Positions 8,129 through 17,176 of a DNA stretch of 48,069 bases are shown piece after piece. This stretch comes from Ruminococcoides sp052118065 (lineage in GTDB: Bacteria; Bacillota; Clostridia; Oscillospirales; Acutalibacteraceae): assembly GCA_052118065.1 (NCBI GenBank), contig JBQKHY010000020.1:1-48069 (forward strand). The letters run 5' to 3'. The position numbers were made by a program, and so were the translations under genes. Numbering within the stretch: position 1 is the stretch's first letter; the number at the start of each line of letters is the position of its first letter. Below the pieces are notes generated by a model that saw only the letters and a list, made by a program, of their open reading frames with translations, ran no database searches and had not been told where the DNA came from.

Positions 8129-9492
8129 CTAAGCTATGGGTTGTGAGAGATAATCTGGGCAGGGTGATTGACTATGCCAATAATCCCGAGAAAACTTGCA
8201 ACCCCAATTATACCGACGCACAGTATCAGGCACTTGCTGATGTCATTGCCTATGCAAAGGACGAGGAAAAAACAGAGCGTCAGTTTTATGTTGATGGCAT
8301 AAACTGCAATCCTGCAACTGCCCGTGACCAATTCATAACAACAAAAGAGTGTTTTGGAAAGATAGACGGCATACAAGCCTATCACGGATATATGAGCTTT
8401 AAGGAACAGGACATTACGCCTGAACTTGCACAAAAGGTCGGTATGGAATTTGCAAGCCGTATGTGGGGAAAGCGTTTTCAAATTGTAGTGACTACTCACC
8501 TGAACACTAAACATCTGCACTGCCATTTTGTAATCAACTCAGTTTCCTTTGTTGACGGAAAGCGTTTGCAAAACGATGAAAAGGTATGGTTTAAATTCAG
8601 GCATATAGCAGATGAAGTATGCAAGGAGTACGGCTTGTATTTCAATAAAACTCCCAACAGAAGTAAGCAATCGTCATATTACTACAACAAGGAAAAAGCC
8701 GGTATGCCTACTCGGTACAGCACCCTGCGTGAAGTAATCGACTTGGCTTTAGAGCACTGTAAAAGTATAGAGGATTTCAAGTACGCTCTCCGTGATATGG
8801 GATATACCTATCAGCTGAGCCCGAGCCGAAAATATTGGACGGTTACTCCACTCGGCTACAAGAAGCCTGTCCGATTAATCAACCTCGGTCAAAACTACTC
8901 AAACGACGCTATACGAAAAAGACTTCACGAAAATATGAGCCGTGTTGATGTGTACCGATACACCATAAGTACGGTTACGAGCCGACAGTACCGACTTCCG
9001 ACACGGGAAGATAAAATCAGAAAAATCGGCGGCTTATACGGTCTTTATCTTTATTATCTTTACAGGCTTGGCAAATTGCCAAAATACAAAAGAATTAGCA
9101 ACTCTCAAATTCATTACTATTTCAAAGAAGAACTTTTGAAGCTTGATGAATTGAGCGAACAGACAAGGCTGCTCGGAAAACACGGTATTCAGACCGACGA
9201 GCAGCTTTTTGAATACAAATCCTCTGTTGAAAATGAAATCAAAAGCCTTACTGCCGACAGAACGCACCTCCGAAAAAAGATACGAACAAAAATTGATGAT
9301 GCAGAGCTGTCGCAGGCAAAGGAAAAGATTTCTCAAATCACGGAGAAATTACGGAAACTTCGCAAAGAAGTTAAACTCTGCGACGGTATTGCAGAGAGGT
9401 CGGGAGTTCTGAAATCCAACCTTGAACAAGTGCTTGCAGAGGAAGAAAAATCCAAAGGAAAGGAGAACCGAAGATATGAACAACGGCGGTGA
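8119..9492 (+). CDS. Conjugative relaxase (MobA/VirD2-type, HxHxH)
   Basis: The 457-aa protein should cleave the ICE oriT and stay attached to the 5' end of the transferred strand. The metal-binding histidines are in HLNTKHLHCHF (H127, H132, H134, H136), and the segment YHGYMSFKEQDITPELAQKVGMEFA just before is typical of this family. A probable tyrosine nucleophile lies in the N-terminal region (VIDYANN). The C-terminal 120 residues are coiled-coil. The start overlaps MobC and the end overlaps the DUF3801 gene, so all three are tightly coupled. Confidence 0.92.
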   Translation: MAVTKLWVVRDNLGRVIDYANNPEKTCNPNYTDAQYQALADVIAYAKDEEKTERQFYVDGINCNPATARDQFITTKECFGKIDGIQAYHGYMSFKEQDITPELAQKVGMEFASRMWGKRFQIVVTTHLNTKHLHCHFVINSVSFVDGKRLQNDEKVWFKFRHIADEVCKEYGLYFNKTPNRSKQSSYYYNKEKAGMPTRYSTLREVIDLALEHCKSIEDFKYALRDMGYTYQLSPSRKYWTVTPLGYKKPVRLINLGQNYSNDAIRKRLHENMSRVDVYRYTISTVTSRQYRLPTREDKIRKIGGLYGLYLYYLYRLGKLPKYKRISNSQIHYYFKEELLKLDELSEQTRLLGKHGIQTDEQLFEYKSSVENEIKSLTADRTHLRKKIRTKIDDAELSQAKEKISQITEKLRKLRKEVKLCDGIAERSGVLKSNLEQVLAEEEKSKGKENRRYEQRR

Positions 9493-10264
9493 CGCTGCTG
9501 AAATTATTGTCAGACTTTATCTTGAAGGCTTTGAGGAAGTGGTTAAGCTGTCGGGTAAGGGCATTAAGGAATTAGTACCTTTGCTTGCTTCTACGCTGAA
9601 ACAGGAATCAAAAACCAAAGGCAAGGCACGACTTACGCAGATGATTAAATCGGGCAGCCCGCTGAAGGTATTTACTTTCAAAAACAAAGACCTGAAAAAA
9701 TTTACCGAACAGGCTAAGCGCTACGGAGTTTTATACACAGTCCTGCGTGATAAGAACAGCAACGATCCGAATGCAACGGTTGATGTAATCGCCCGTGCCG
9801 AGGACGCTTCAAAAATACAGCGAATTGCAGACCGATTTGAATTTTCAAAGGTTGATAAGGCTTCTATTATCAAGGAAGCGGAAAAATCAGCAGCAAAAAG
9901 AGATGAAGTGCAGATTGATAAGCCGACCAAATCCAAAGGTGAGATTATTGTCGAACAGGCTTTGGCAGAGCCTTCCGAGAAGAAAGACAATGCCAATGAA
10001 AACCCCGATGTTGCCAAGACCGACAAAAGCCCTCAGTCAAGGCAAGACTCAGACAAGGCAGATATGCGCACTGATAAGGGTAATATAAAGTCCGCTGAAA
10101 AGAAACCCTCCGTTAGGGAAAAGCTGGAACGCTACAAGGCAGCAGGACAGAAGAAGGAAGCAGAACGCTATCAGCCTGAACACACTCAGGAGCGTAAAAC
10201 TCCTGCAAAAAACAGACAGACCAAACATACACAGCCTAAGAAAAAAATACAAGGCAAAGCATAA
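9476..10264 (+). CDS. DUF3801/PcfB-like conjugation protein
   Basis: Starts at ATG 9476 behind GGAAAGGAG and overlaps the relaxase by 17 nt; the longer frame from 9422 lacks family similarity. The 262-aa protein has an N-terminal DUF3801 domain (GGDAAEIIVRLYLEGFEEVVKLSGKGIKEL ... SPLKVFTFKNKDLKKFTEQAKRYGVLYTVL) and a long lysine/glutamate-rich disordered C-terminus (from ~165). PcfB, the enterococcal relative, is thought to act between the relaxosome and the coupling protein. That role here is inferred from family and position. Confidence 0.82.
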   Translation: MNNGGDAAEIIVRLYLEGFEEVVKLSGKGIKELVPLLASTLKQESKTKGKARLTQMIKSGSPLKVFTFKNKDLKKFTEQAKRYGVLYTVLRDKNSNDPNATVDVIARAEDASKIQRIADRFEFSKVDKASIIKEAEKSAAKRDEVQIDKPTKSKGEIIVEQALAEPSEKKDNANENPDVAKTDKSPQSRQDSDKADMRTDKGNIKSAEKKPSVREKLERYKAAGQKKEAERYQPEHTQERKTPAKNRQTKHTQPKKKIQGKA

Positions 10265-10288
10265 CAGACCGAAAGAGAGGTAATATTT

Positions 10289-11173
10289 TTGACAAACGAT
10301 TTTAATTCAAGGAGAGGCGGCAACTTTAAACCGAAGCTTTCTCCCGAAGAATATGCAAAAGCAAAACAGGAAGAAAAAGAAGCCGTTTACAATCTCATTG
10401 ATACGGCGATTTCCGATATTGTAAACAACCCTGCTGAATTTCAGAAATATCTTGATACGCAGGCTCGTATGGACAGATACTCGGCGGCTAACGCACTTCT
10501 TATTTACAAGCAGTGCCCGGAAGCTACTCAACTCAAGGATTTCAACGGATGGCGTGATGACAATATCCGTGTGAAAAAGGGTGCAAAGAGTATTTCCATT
10601 CTGGAGCCTGTTGATTATACAAAGGCGGATGGCTCAACGGGTATTTCATACAATGTCAAGAAAGCATTTGACATCTCACAGACCAATGGCAGACGACAGC
10701 CTGCACCTACGGTCAACCGTGACCCGAAAAATCTTGTTTCGGTAATGCTTGACACTTCTCCCGTAAACTGCGAGAGCAGCAGTGAGATTCCTAATCCCGA
10801 TGCAGTTGCCTACTACGACAATGATAAGAACACGCTCTTTATCAAGAAAAGTGTTGGTGACAGCGTGGCACTGTTTCAGGGTGTTGCCCTGGAACTTGGC
10901 TATGCGGAGCTTTCGGGCAGGAGCGACAGCTACAGCCGTAAGGATATGAGTTTTCAAGCGGTATGCGTAGGCTATATGCTTTGTAAGAAGTACGGAGTTG
11001 AGGCAAAGAATTTTGCCGTTGACCGTATTCCTCCCGAATGGAAGAATAAAGAGCCGAAGGAAGTCCGTGCAGAGCTTTCCAAAATAAGAACAGCAATGAG
11101 CGATATTCACAACCGTGTATCCGACGAACTTTACCGTCAGCAGCAGGAACGCTCAAAAGACCGTGAGAGATAA
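10289..11173 (+). CDS. ArdC-like N-terminal ssDNA-binding protein with degenerate metallopeptidase domain
   Basis: Starts with TTG behind GAGAGGTAATATTT. The 294-aa protein has the ArdC N-terminal pattern (FQKYLDTQARMDRYSAANALLIYKQCPEATQLKDFNGWRDDNIRVKKGAKSISILEP, ~48-105), a ssDNA-binding domain used by conjugative elements to protect entering DNA. ArdC proteins usually have an HExxH zinc-peptidase site; the matching place here (FQGVALELGYAEL, ~197-209) has no histidines, so the peptidase part looks inactive. It precedes a 65-aa gene and VirD4. Confidence 0.75.
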   Translation: MTNDFNSRRGGNFKPKLSPEEYAKAKQEEKEAVYNLIDTAISDIVNNPAEFQKYLDTQARMDRYSAANALLIYKQCPEATQLKDFNGWRDDNIRVKKGAKSISILEPVDYTKADGSTGISYNVKKAFDISQTNGRRQPAPTVNRDPKNLVSVMLDTSPVNCESSSEIPNPDAVAYYDNDKNTLFIKKSVGDSVALFQGVALELGYAELSGRSDSYSRKDMSFQAVCVGYMLCKKYGVEAKNFAVDRIPPEWKNKEPKEVRAELSKIRTAMSDIHNRVSDELYRQQQERSKDRER

Positions 11174-11188
11174 AAGTGAGGTGCTTAT

Positions 11189-11386
11189 ATGAAAGAACCT
11201 TATTATCATATCGTACTTGACGATAACGAACATAGTGCCGTCATTCAGTCGCTTAATGATACAAGAAACGCTTTGCTTGCAGAAGAAAAATCAACGGACT
11301 TATTGGATGACCTTATTATCAAAATCGGCAACGCCCCTTACCGTAAAATCAGGGTAATTGAAAGGAACAGCGATGATGCAAGATAG
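11189..11386 (+). CDS. Small ICE protein of unknown function
   Basis: A 65-aa protein (MKEPYYHIVLDDNEHSAVIQSLNDTRNALLAEEKSTDLLDDLIIKIGNAPYRKIRVI) with a GTGAGGTG ribosome site before ATG 11189. It has no membrane segment. Similar-looking short proteins occur directly upstream of VirD4 in related ICEs, but I have no function. It overlaps the VirD4 start by 14 nt. Confidence 0.6.
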   Translation: MKEPYYHIVLDDNEHSAVIQSLNDTRNALLAEEKSTDLLDDLIIKIGNAPYRKIRVIERNSDDAR

Positions 11387-13166
11387 CGAGAAAAAATCCG
11401 TTATCATAGTTTCTTCAATAGGCGTAATTCCTGTTGTATGGTTAGCTTTGCTTATTGCTCCGTTTCTGAAAGGCGGTTTATCTGAAATCGTATCAGGACT
11501 TATGAACGCCTTTAGCAATCCTTTTAATATACAGCTTTGTGAGGACAGCTTTAAAACTGTCCTCATTTTTCTTGCGGCATACGGAATGGCGATAGGTATA
11601 TACTTTTCCACACGAAAAAATTATCGCCGGAGAGAGGAACACGGCTCCGCAAAATGGGGAAATGCAAAAGCCATTGACAGAAAATACCGTCAGTCCCCAC
11701 AGTCGGATAACAAACTGATGACGCAGAATGTCCGTATCGGAATAAATGCACAAAAGCACAGACGAAATCTTAACACTTTAGTTTGCGGCGGTTCGGGTGC
11801 AGGTAAAACCCGATTTTACTGTAAACCGAATTTAATGCAGGCGAATACCTCATTTGTGATTCTTGATCCGAAAGGCGAGATTTTGCGTGACACAGGCGGC
11901 TTGCTTGAAGCAAAGGGATACGAGGTGCGTGTGCTTGACCTGATTTCAATGGAAAAGAGCCATTGCTACAATCCGTTTGTATATTTGCGTGATGATAACG
12001 ACATTCAGCGTTTGGTAACTAACCTTTTCAAAAGCACAACTCCGAAAGGCTCACAGTCCAACGATCCATTTTGGGACACGGCGGCTTCAATGTTGCTTCT
12101 CGCATTAGTTTTCTATCTGCACTATGAAGCTCCAAAGGAAGAGCAGAATTTTTCAATGGTTATGGAGATGCTCAGAGCAGCAGATATTGAGGATGACGAC
12201 AACCCTCGCCCCTCTCCGCTTGACAATCTGTTCAGCGATTTGGAATACGAAAATCCCGACCATATTGCACTCAAATATTACCGTTCCTATCATTCCGGCT
12301 CGGCTAAAACATTGAAGTCAATACAGATTACACTTGCCGCACGACTTGAAAAGTTTAACCTTGAAAGTCTTGCGGCTTTGACTTGTACGGACGAGCTTGA
12401 CTTGCCTTCTATGGGTGAGAAAAAGGTTGCGTTGTTTGCGCTGATACCGGATAACGATTCGAGTTTCAATTTCTTGGTATCAATTCTTTACACACAGTTA
12501 TTCCAACAGCTTTTCTATTCGGCAGACCATATTCACGGCGGAGCGTTACCTGTTCCGGTTCACTTTCTTATGGACGAGTTTGCAAATGTATCGCTTCCCG
12601 ATGACTTCGACAAGATTTTGTCGGTTATGCGTTCCCGTGGCGTATCGGTCAGCATTATCTTACAGAACCTTGCACAGCTCAAGGCACTGTTTGAAAAGCA
12701 ATGGGAGAGCATTGTCGGTAACTGCGATGAGTTTCTCTACCTCGGCGGTAATGAACAGAGTACACACAAATATGTTTCGGAGCTTCTCGGCAAGGAAACG
12801 ATTGATACCAACACCTACGGCAAGAGTACAGGACACAGCGGTAACTACTCAACAAACTACCAAATCAGCGGCAGGGAACTTATGACGCCTGATGAAGTGA
12901 GGTTGCTTGATAACAAATACGCAATCCTCTTTATACGAGGTGAGCAACCGATAAAGGACTTCAAGTATGACATACTGAAGCATCCTAATGTCAGTCTGAC
13001 GGCTGACGGTAAAGCCGATGTTTACAGACACGGTGAAGTCAGAGATGATATTGCCACTATTTCTGTCGGCAATTTCTCAAAAGAAGAAGTTGAGAATATT
13101 GATATATCCGAAACAAGCTATGAACTGTTGTCCGATGAGGACTTGCAGGAAATTTATAAAATATAG
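11373..13166 (+). CDS. VirD4/TraG-type coupling protein (T4CP)
   Basis: A 597-aa membrane ATPase that links the relaxosome to the transfer channel. Two transmembrane helices (residues ~10-32 and ~62-79) are followed by Walker A GGSGAGKT (139-146), the ILDPKGE segment, and Walker B in FLMDEFANV (~residue 396). The C-terminal GGNEQSTHKYVSELLGKET region is typical of VirD4/TraG. ATG 11373 (or 11376) is preferred over an upstream TTG at 11358 because AAAGGA lies 6-9 nt before it. Confidence 0.93.
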   Translation: MMQDSEKKSVIIVSSIGVIPVVWLALLIAPFLKGGLSEIVSGLMNAFSNPFNIQLCEDSFKTVLIFLAAYGMAIGIYFSTRKNYRRREEHGSAKWGNAKAIDRKYRQSPQSDNKLMTQNVRIGINAQKHRRNLNTLVCGGSGAGKTRFYCKPNLMQANTSFVILDPKGEILRDTGGLLEAKGYEVRVLDLISMEKSHCYNPFVYLRDDNDIQRLVTNLFKSTTPKGSQSNDPFWDTAASMLLLALVFYLHYEAPKEEQNFSMVMEMLRAADIEDDDNPRPSPLDNLFSDLEYENPDHIALKYYRSYHSGSAKTLKSIQITLAARLEKFNLESLAALTCTDELDLPSMGEKKVALFALIPDNDSSFNFLVSILYTQLFQQLFYSADHIHGGALPVPVHFLMDEFANVSLPDDFDKILSVMRSRGVSVSIILQNLAQLKALFEKQWESIVGNCDEFLYLGGNEQSTHKYVSELLGKETIDTNTYGKSTGHSGNYSTNYQISGRELMTPDEVRLLDNKYAILFIRGEQPIKDFKYDILKHPNVSLTADGKADVYRHGEVRDDIATISVGNFSKEEVENIDISETSYELLSDEDLQEIYKI

Positions 13167-13180
13167 GAGGACTTTTTATT

Positions 13181-13555
13181 ATGAATATTTCTAAAAGACT
13201 TTCACAGAGAAAGAATAACAGACTTCCGATGAAAGGTAAGGTTAAGAAAGGCTTTCGTACTTACTGTATGGTTGTAATTACAACTGTACTCGCTGTATGT
13301 TGCTTTACGCTAACGGCATTTGCAGCAGAAGAAAGCGGCGGCAATGCACTTACGGCAATCAATAACCTTTCAACCTTTATCTTCGGACTTATCAGAGCAG
13401 TCGGACTTATCCTCACAGGCTTCGGCGTTGTGCAGATTGGTCTTTCGCTCAAATCACACGACCCGTCACAAAGAGCCAATGGTTTCCTTACCCTTGCAGG
13501 CGGCGTCATCATCACCTTTGCAAAGGAAATTCTTAACCTTATTATCGGCTCTTAA
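13181..13555 (+). CDS. VirB2/Maff2-like small membrane protein of the conjugation channel
   Basis: A 124-aa protein with a basic N-terminus, a signal-like helix (CMVVITTVLAVCCFTLTAFAAEE, predicted cleavage after AFA near residue 49), and two further hydrophobic helices (FIFGLIRAVGLILTGFGVVQIGL and LTLAGGVIITFAKEILNLIIG). This layout matches VirB2/TrbC pilins and the Maff2 family found at the same place in Gram-positive ICEs. GGAGGAC precedes ATG 13181. A hairpin follows the stop. Confidence 0.75.
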   Translation: MNISKRLSQRKNNRLPMKGKVKKGFRTYCMVVITTVLAVCCFTLTAFAAEESGGNALTAINNLSTFIFGLIRAVGLILTGFGVVQIGLSLKSHDPSQRANGFLTLAGGVIITFAKEILNLIIGS

Positions 13556-13563
13556 CCAAAACA

Positions 13564-13591
13564 GGGGTATAAGTTTTATGACCCATACCCC
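13564..13591 (+). terminator. Intercistronic hairpin after the VirB2-like gene
   Basis: GGGGTAT (13564-13570) pairs with ATACCCC (13585-13591). There is no strong T-run, so it may be an mRNA-stabilising or partial terminator element between the pilin-like gene and the next cistron rather than a full stop. Confidence 0.4.
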
Positions 13592-13614
13592 ATAAATTTT
13601 AAGGAGGTGCTTTA

Positions 13615-14451
13615 ATGTCCGATAATTGGGTTGTTCAGAATTTACAAAATGCACTTGACACCTGGAATTCCAAAATTACGGAGATTTGGTCTCTCGTTCT
13701 GACATCTCCGAAAGACTTTAAGGGTGGCGGTATCTGGACGGCGATTGAGAATGTAAACTCTGCCGTGCAGGCTATCGGGTTAGCATTACTTGTGCTGTTC
13801 TTTGTCATAGGAGTTGTGAAAACCTGCGGCAGCTTTGCAGAAGTGAAGAAGCCTGAACACGCAGTAAAGCTGTTTATCCGGTTTATTCTTGCCAAAGCCG
13901 TCATTACAAACGGAATGGAGCTTATGCTGACTCTGTTCAATATCGTACAGAGTACAATCGCAACGATTATGACATCCGCAGGCTTGGAAACGGCAACGCA
14001 AACCGTGTTGCCAGATGAAATGGTAACAGCAATAGAGGATTGCGGATTCTGGGAGAGTATTCCGCTATGGGCAGTAACGCTTATCGGCGGATTGTTCATT
14101 ACCGTAATGTCTTTCATTATGATATTGACCGTGTACGGACGATTTTTCAAGCTCTATATGTACACGGCGCTTGCTCCCATACCGCTTTCAACCTTTGCTG
14201 GCGAGCCTACGCAGAATGTCGGTAAGAGCTTCTTCAAAAGTTACTGCGCAGTTTGTCTTGAGGGTGCAGTTATCGTTTTAGCCTGCCTGATATTCTCCCT
14301 GTTCGTAACATCACCGCCTGTGGTAGCAACAGACGCTTCACCCGTTACAATGACTTGGGCATATATCGGTGAACTGATATTCAATATGCTTGTCCTTGTC
14401 GGCACGGTAAAGATGTCCGACCGTATCATTCGTGAGATGATGGGACTTTAA
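13615..14451 (+). CDS. VirB6/TrbL-like polytopic conjugation protein
   Basis: A 278-aa protein with at least five hydrophobic helices (for example AIGLALLVLFFVIGVVKTC, AVTLIGGLFITVMSFIMILTVY, GAVIVLACLIFSLFVTS, IGELIFNMLVLVGTVKM). The YTALAPIPLSTFAGE segment around residue 185 is typical of TrbL-like proteins of Gram-positive ICEs. It would form part of the membrane channel. AAGGAGGTGC precedes ATG 13615. Confidence 0.85.
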   Translation: MSDNWVVQNLQNALDTWNSKITEIWSLVLTSPKDFKGGGIWTAIENVNSAVQAIGLALLVLFFVIGVVKTCGSFAEVKKPEHAVKLFIRFILAKAVITNGMELMLTLFNIVQSTIATIMTSAGLETATQTVLPDEMVTAIEDCGFWESIPLWAVTLIGGLFITVMSFIMILTVYGRFFKLYMYTALAPIPLSTFAGEPTQNVGKSFFKSYCAVCLEGAVIVLACLIFSLFVTSPPVVATDASPVTMTWAYIGELIFNMLVLVGTVKMSDRIIREMMGL

Positions 14452-14471
14452 TTTTAGAAAGGAACTTGATT

Positions 14472-14837
14472 ATGGAGGTAAAAATAAACAGAGAAATCCG
14501 AAACTACACAGAAGCCGTATTTTTTGGTCTGTCACTTCGACAAATCATTTTTTCCGTCTGCGCCTGTGCTGTAGCGGTTGCAGTTTTCTTTATTTTAAAG
14601 CCGTATGTGGGTACAGAAACCGTATCGTGGATTTGCATTCTGTCCGCCGCTCCGTTTGCGGCACTCGGCTTTGTGAAGTACAACGGAATGACTGCCGAAA
14701 AATTCGTCATTGCTTGGGTGAAATCAGAATTTCTTACGCCCAAAAAGCTGACATTCAAATCCACAAATACCTACTACGAGCTTATGAAGCCGAGTATCGA
14801 AAGAAAAGCAAAGGAGGCTATGAAAGCCAATGATTAA
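14472..14837 (+). CDS. PrgI family conjugation membrane protein
   Basis: The 121-aa protein reads MEVKINREIRNYTEAVFFGLSLRQIIFSVCACAVAVAVFFILKPYVG, a PrgI/VirB3-like start with two closely spaced transmembrane helices (~22-42 and ~50-68). ATG 14472 is chosen over TTG 14466 because AAAGGAAC is well placed. It overlaps the VirB4 gene by 8 nt, the usual PrgI-VirB4 arrangement. Confidence 0.87.
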   Translation: MEVKINREIRNYTEAVFFGLSLRQIIFSVCACAVAVAVFFILKPYVGTETVSWICILSAAPFAALGFVKYNGMTAEKFVIAWVKSEFLTPKKLTFKSTNTYYELMKPSIERKAKEAMKAND

Positions 14838-17160
14838 AACATTAAGAAACATAGGAAAACAGGACAAAGAAAAGTTTGTCGTTCCAAAAGGAGTTCAGGA
14901 TGTTATTCCTGTTACCGCCATTTATGATGACGGCATTTTTCGAATCGGAAAGGACAAATTTTCCAAGTCCTTTAAATTTACCGATATTAATTACGCTGTT
15001 GCAAGCCGTGAGGATAAAGAGGAAATGTTCCTTGAATACTCCGAACTGCTAAATTCATTTGACAGCGGAGCTACTACAAAGATTACCATTAACAACCGCA
15101 GGCTCAACCGACTTGACTTTGAAAAGTCAATCCTGATTCCTCTCAAGGGTGACTCTCTTGACATCTACCGTGATGAGTACAACAAAATGCTGCTTGATAA
15201 AGCAACAGGCGCAAATTCAATGGTACAGGACAAGTATATTACAGTATCTGTCTGCAAGAAAAATATAGAGGAGGCTCGCACTTACTTTAACCGTGTAGGT
15301 AACGATATGATTACTCACCTTAGCAAGCTTGGAAGTCAGTGCATTGAGCTTGAAGCAGAGGAGCGACTTCGTATCTTTCACGATTTCTACCGTGTGGGTG
15401 AAGAAAGCTCCTATCATTTCAGCATTAAGGAGAGCTGTAAGAAAGGACATAGTTTTAAGGACTATATCTGCCCTGATTCAATGGAGTTTGAAAAGGACTT
15501 TTTCAAAATCGGCGACAGATACGGCAGAGTGCTTTTTATGCGTGACTACGCTTCGTATATCAAGGATAGTATGATTTCGGAACTTACCGAGCTTAACCGT
15601 AACCTGATATTGTCTATTGATGTTATACCCGTACCGACAGACGAAGCCGTGCGAGAAGCTGAGAGCCGTTTGCTCGGCGTTGAGACCAACATAACGAATT
15701 GGCAGCGCAGACAAAACGCCAACAACAACTTTTCCGCAACCGTTCCGTATGATATGGAACAGCAGAAGAAAGAAATGAAAGAATTTCTTGATGACCTTAC
15801 TACCCGTGACCAGCGTATGATGTTCGGTGTCCTTACGATGGTACACACAGCAGACACAAAGGAACAACTTGACAACGACACGGAAGCATTACTTACAACA
15901 GCGAGAAAACATCTTTGTCAGTTTGCAATACTGAAATTTCAGCAGATGGACGGACTGAATACAGCTATGCCTTTCGGTGTACGCAAAATTGATTCATTCC
16001 GCACGCTGACAACCGAATCACTTTCCGTGCTTATGCCGTTCCGTGTGCAGGATATTTTCCACGACAACGGTATTTACTACGGTCAGAATGTTATTTCAAA
16101 GAATATGATTATCGCCGACCGAAAACAGCTTTTGAATGGTAACGAATTTATCCTCGGTGTATCGGGCGGCGGTAAATCATTCGCAGCAAAGGGTGAGATT
16201 GTCAATCAAATTCTTTCATCGGATGCAGATGTAATTATTGTCGATCCTGAGCGTGAGTATGGAGCACTTGTTAATGCGCTCGGCGGCGAGGTAATAAATA
16301 TATCGGCTACCTCTAAAAATCATATCAACGCTATGGATATGTCCGAGGAATACGGTGACGGTGCAAATCCTGTTATCCTGAAATCCGAGTTTATTATGTC
16401 GCTTTGCGAGCAGTTTCTGCCTTTGGGCGCAAAAGAGAAATCAATTATTGACCGCTGTACGGCAGGCGTGTATCGCACCTATCAGCAGAACAACTATACA
16501 GGCAGGGTTCCTACCTTGCAGGACTTCCGTGCGGAGCTTCTCAAGCAGGACGAGCCTGAAGCACAGGAAATCGCTCTTGCGATTGAACTGTTCACCAACG
16601 GCTCACTCAACACCTTTGCAAAGCAAACAAATGTTGATACCGATAATCGCCTTATCTGCTACGATATTCTCGACCTCGGCAAACAGCTTATGTCAATCGG
16701 TATGCTCGTTGTAATGGATAGCATCCTCAACCGTATCACGCAGAACAGAGCGAAAGGTAAATCAACCTTTATTTTCATTGATGAAATTTATCTTCTGTTT
16801 CAGCACGAGTATTCCGCTAATTTCCTTTTTACACTTTGGAAGCGTGTTCGTAAGTACGGAGCGTATGCGACAGGCATTACACAGAATGTTGACGACCTGT
16901 TACAGAGCCATACGGCAAGGACGATGCTTGCAAACTCTGAATTTATCGTTATGCTCAATCAGGCATCAACCGACAGAGAGGAACTTGCACGACTGCTCAA
17001 TATATCCGATTTACAGCTTTCGTATATCACTAATGTTGAAGCAGGACACGGACTTATCAAGGTAGGCAGCTCACTTGTGCCGTTTGCAAACAAATTCCCG
17101 AAGAATACACAGCTTTACAGATTGATGACAACCAAGCCGGGTGAAGGTGCTACTGCGTAG
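14830..17160 (+). CDS. VirB4/TraE-type conjugation ATPase
   Basis: A 776-aa cytoplasmic ATPase that energises the transfer channel. Walker A is GVSGGGKS (residues 443-450), VIIVDPEREYGALVNALGGEVINIS follows, and Walker B is IFIDEIYLLF (D651, E652). The C-terminal TGITQNVDDLL...NSEFIVMLNQA part is typical of VirB4. The N-terminal 400 residues form the usual VirB4 membrane-interaction half. It follows PrgI with an overlap. Confidence 0.95.
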   Translation: MIKTLRNIGKQDKEKFVVPKGVQDVIPVTAIYDDGIFRIGKDKFSKSFKFTDINYAVASREDKEEMFLEYSELLNSFDSGATTKITINNRRLNRLDFEKSILIPLKGDSLDIYRDEYNKMLLDKATGANSMVQDKYITVSVCKKNIEEARTYFNRVGNDMITHLSKLGSQCIELEAEERLRIFHDFYRVGEESSYHFSIKESCKKGHSFKDYICPDSMEFEKDFFKIGDRYGRVLFMRDYASYIKDSMISELTELNRNLILSIDVIPVPTDEAVREAESRLLGVETNITNWQRRQNANNNFSATVPYDMEQQKKEMKEFLDDLTTRDQRMMFGVLTMVHTADTKEQLDNDTEALLTTARKHLCQFAILKFQQMDGLNTAMPFGVRKIDSFRTLTTESLSVLMPFRVQDIFHDNGIYYGQNVISKNMIIADRKQLLNGNEFILGVSGGGKSFAAKGEIVNQILSSDADVIIVDPEREYGALVNALGGEVINISATSKNHINAMDMSEEYGDGANPVILKSEFIMSLCEQFLPLGAKEKSIIDRCTAGVYRTYQQNNYTGRVPTLQDFRAELLKQDEPEAQEIALAIELFTNGSLNTFAKQTNVDTDNRLICYDILDLGKQLMSIGMLVVMDSILNRITQNRAKGKSTFIFIDEIYLLFQHEYSANFLFTLWKRVRKYGAYATGITQNVDDLLQSHTARTMLANSEFIVMLNQASTDREELARLLNISDLQLSYITNVEAGHGLIKVGSSLVPFANKFPKNTQLYRLMTTKPGEGATA

Positions 17161-17176
17161 AAGAAAGGAATCTGCT

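Noticed and set aside
13564..13591. Full rho-independent terminator after the VirB2-like gene
   Set aside because: The 7-bp stem lacks a T-run and the downstream genes belong to the same operon; kept only as an intercistronic hairpin.
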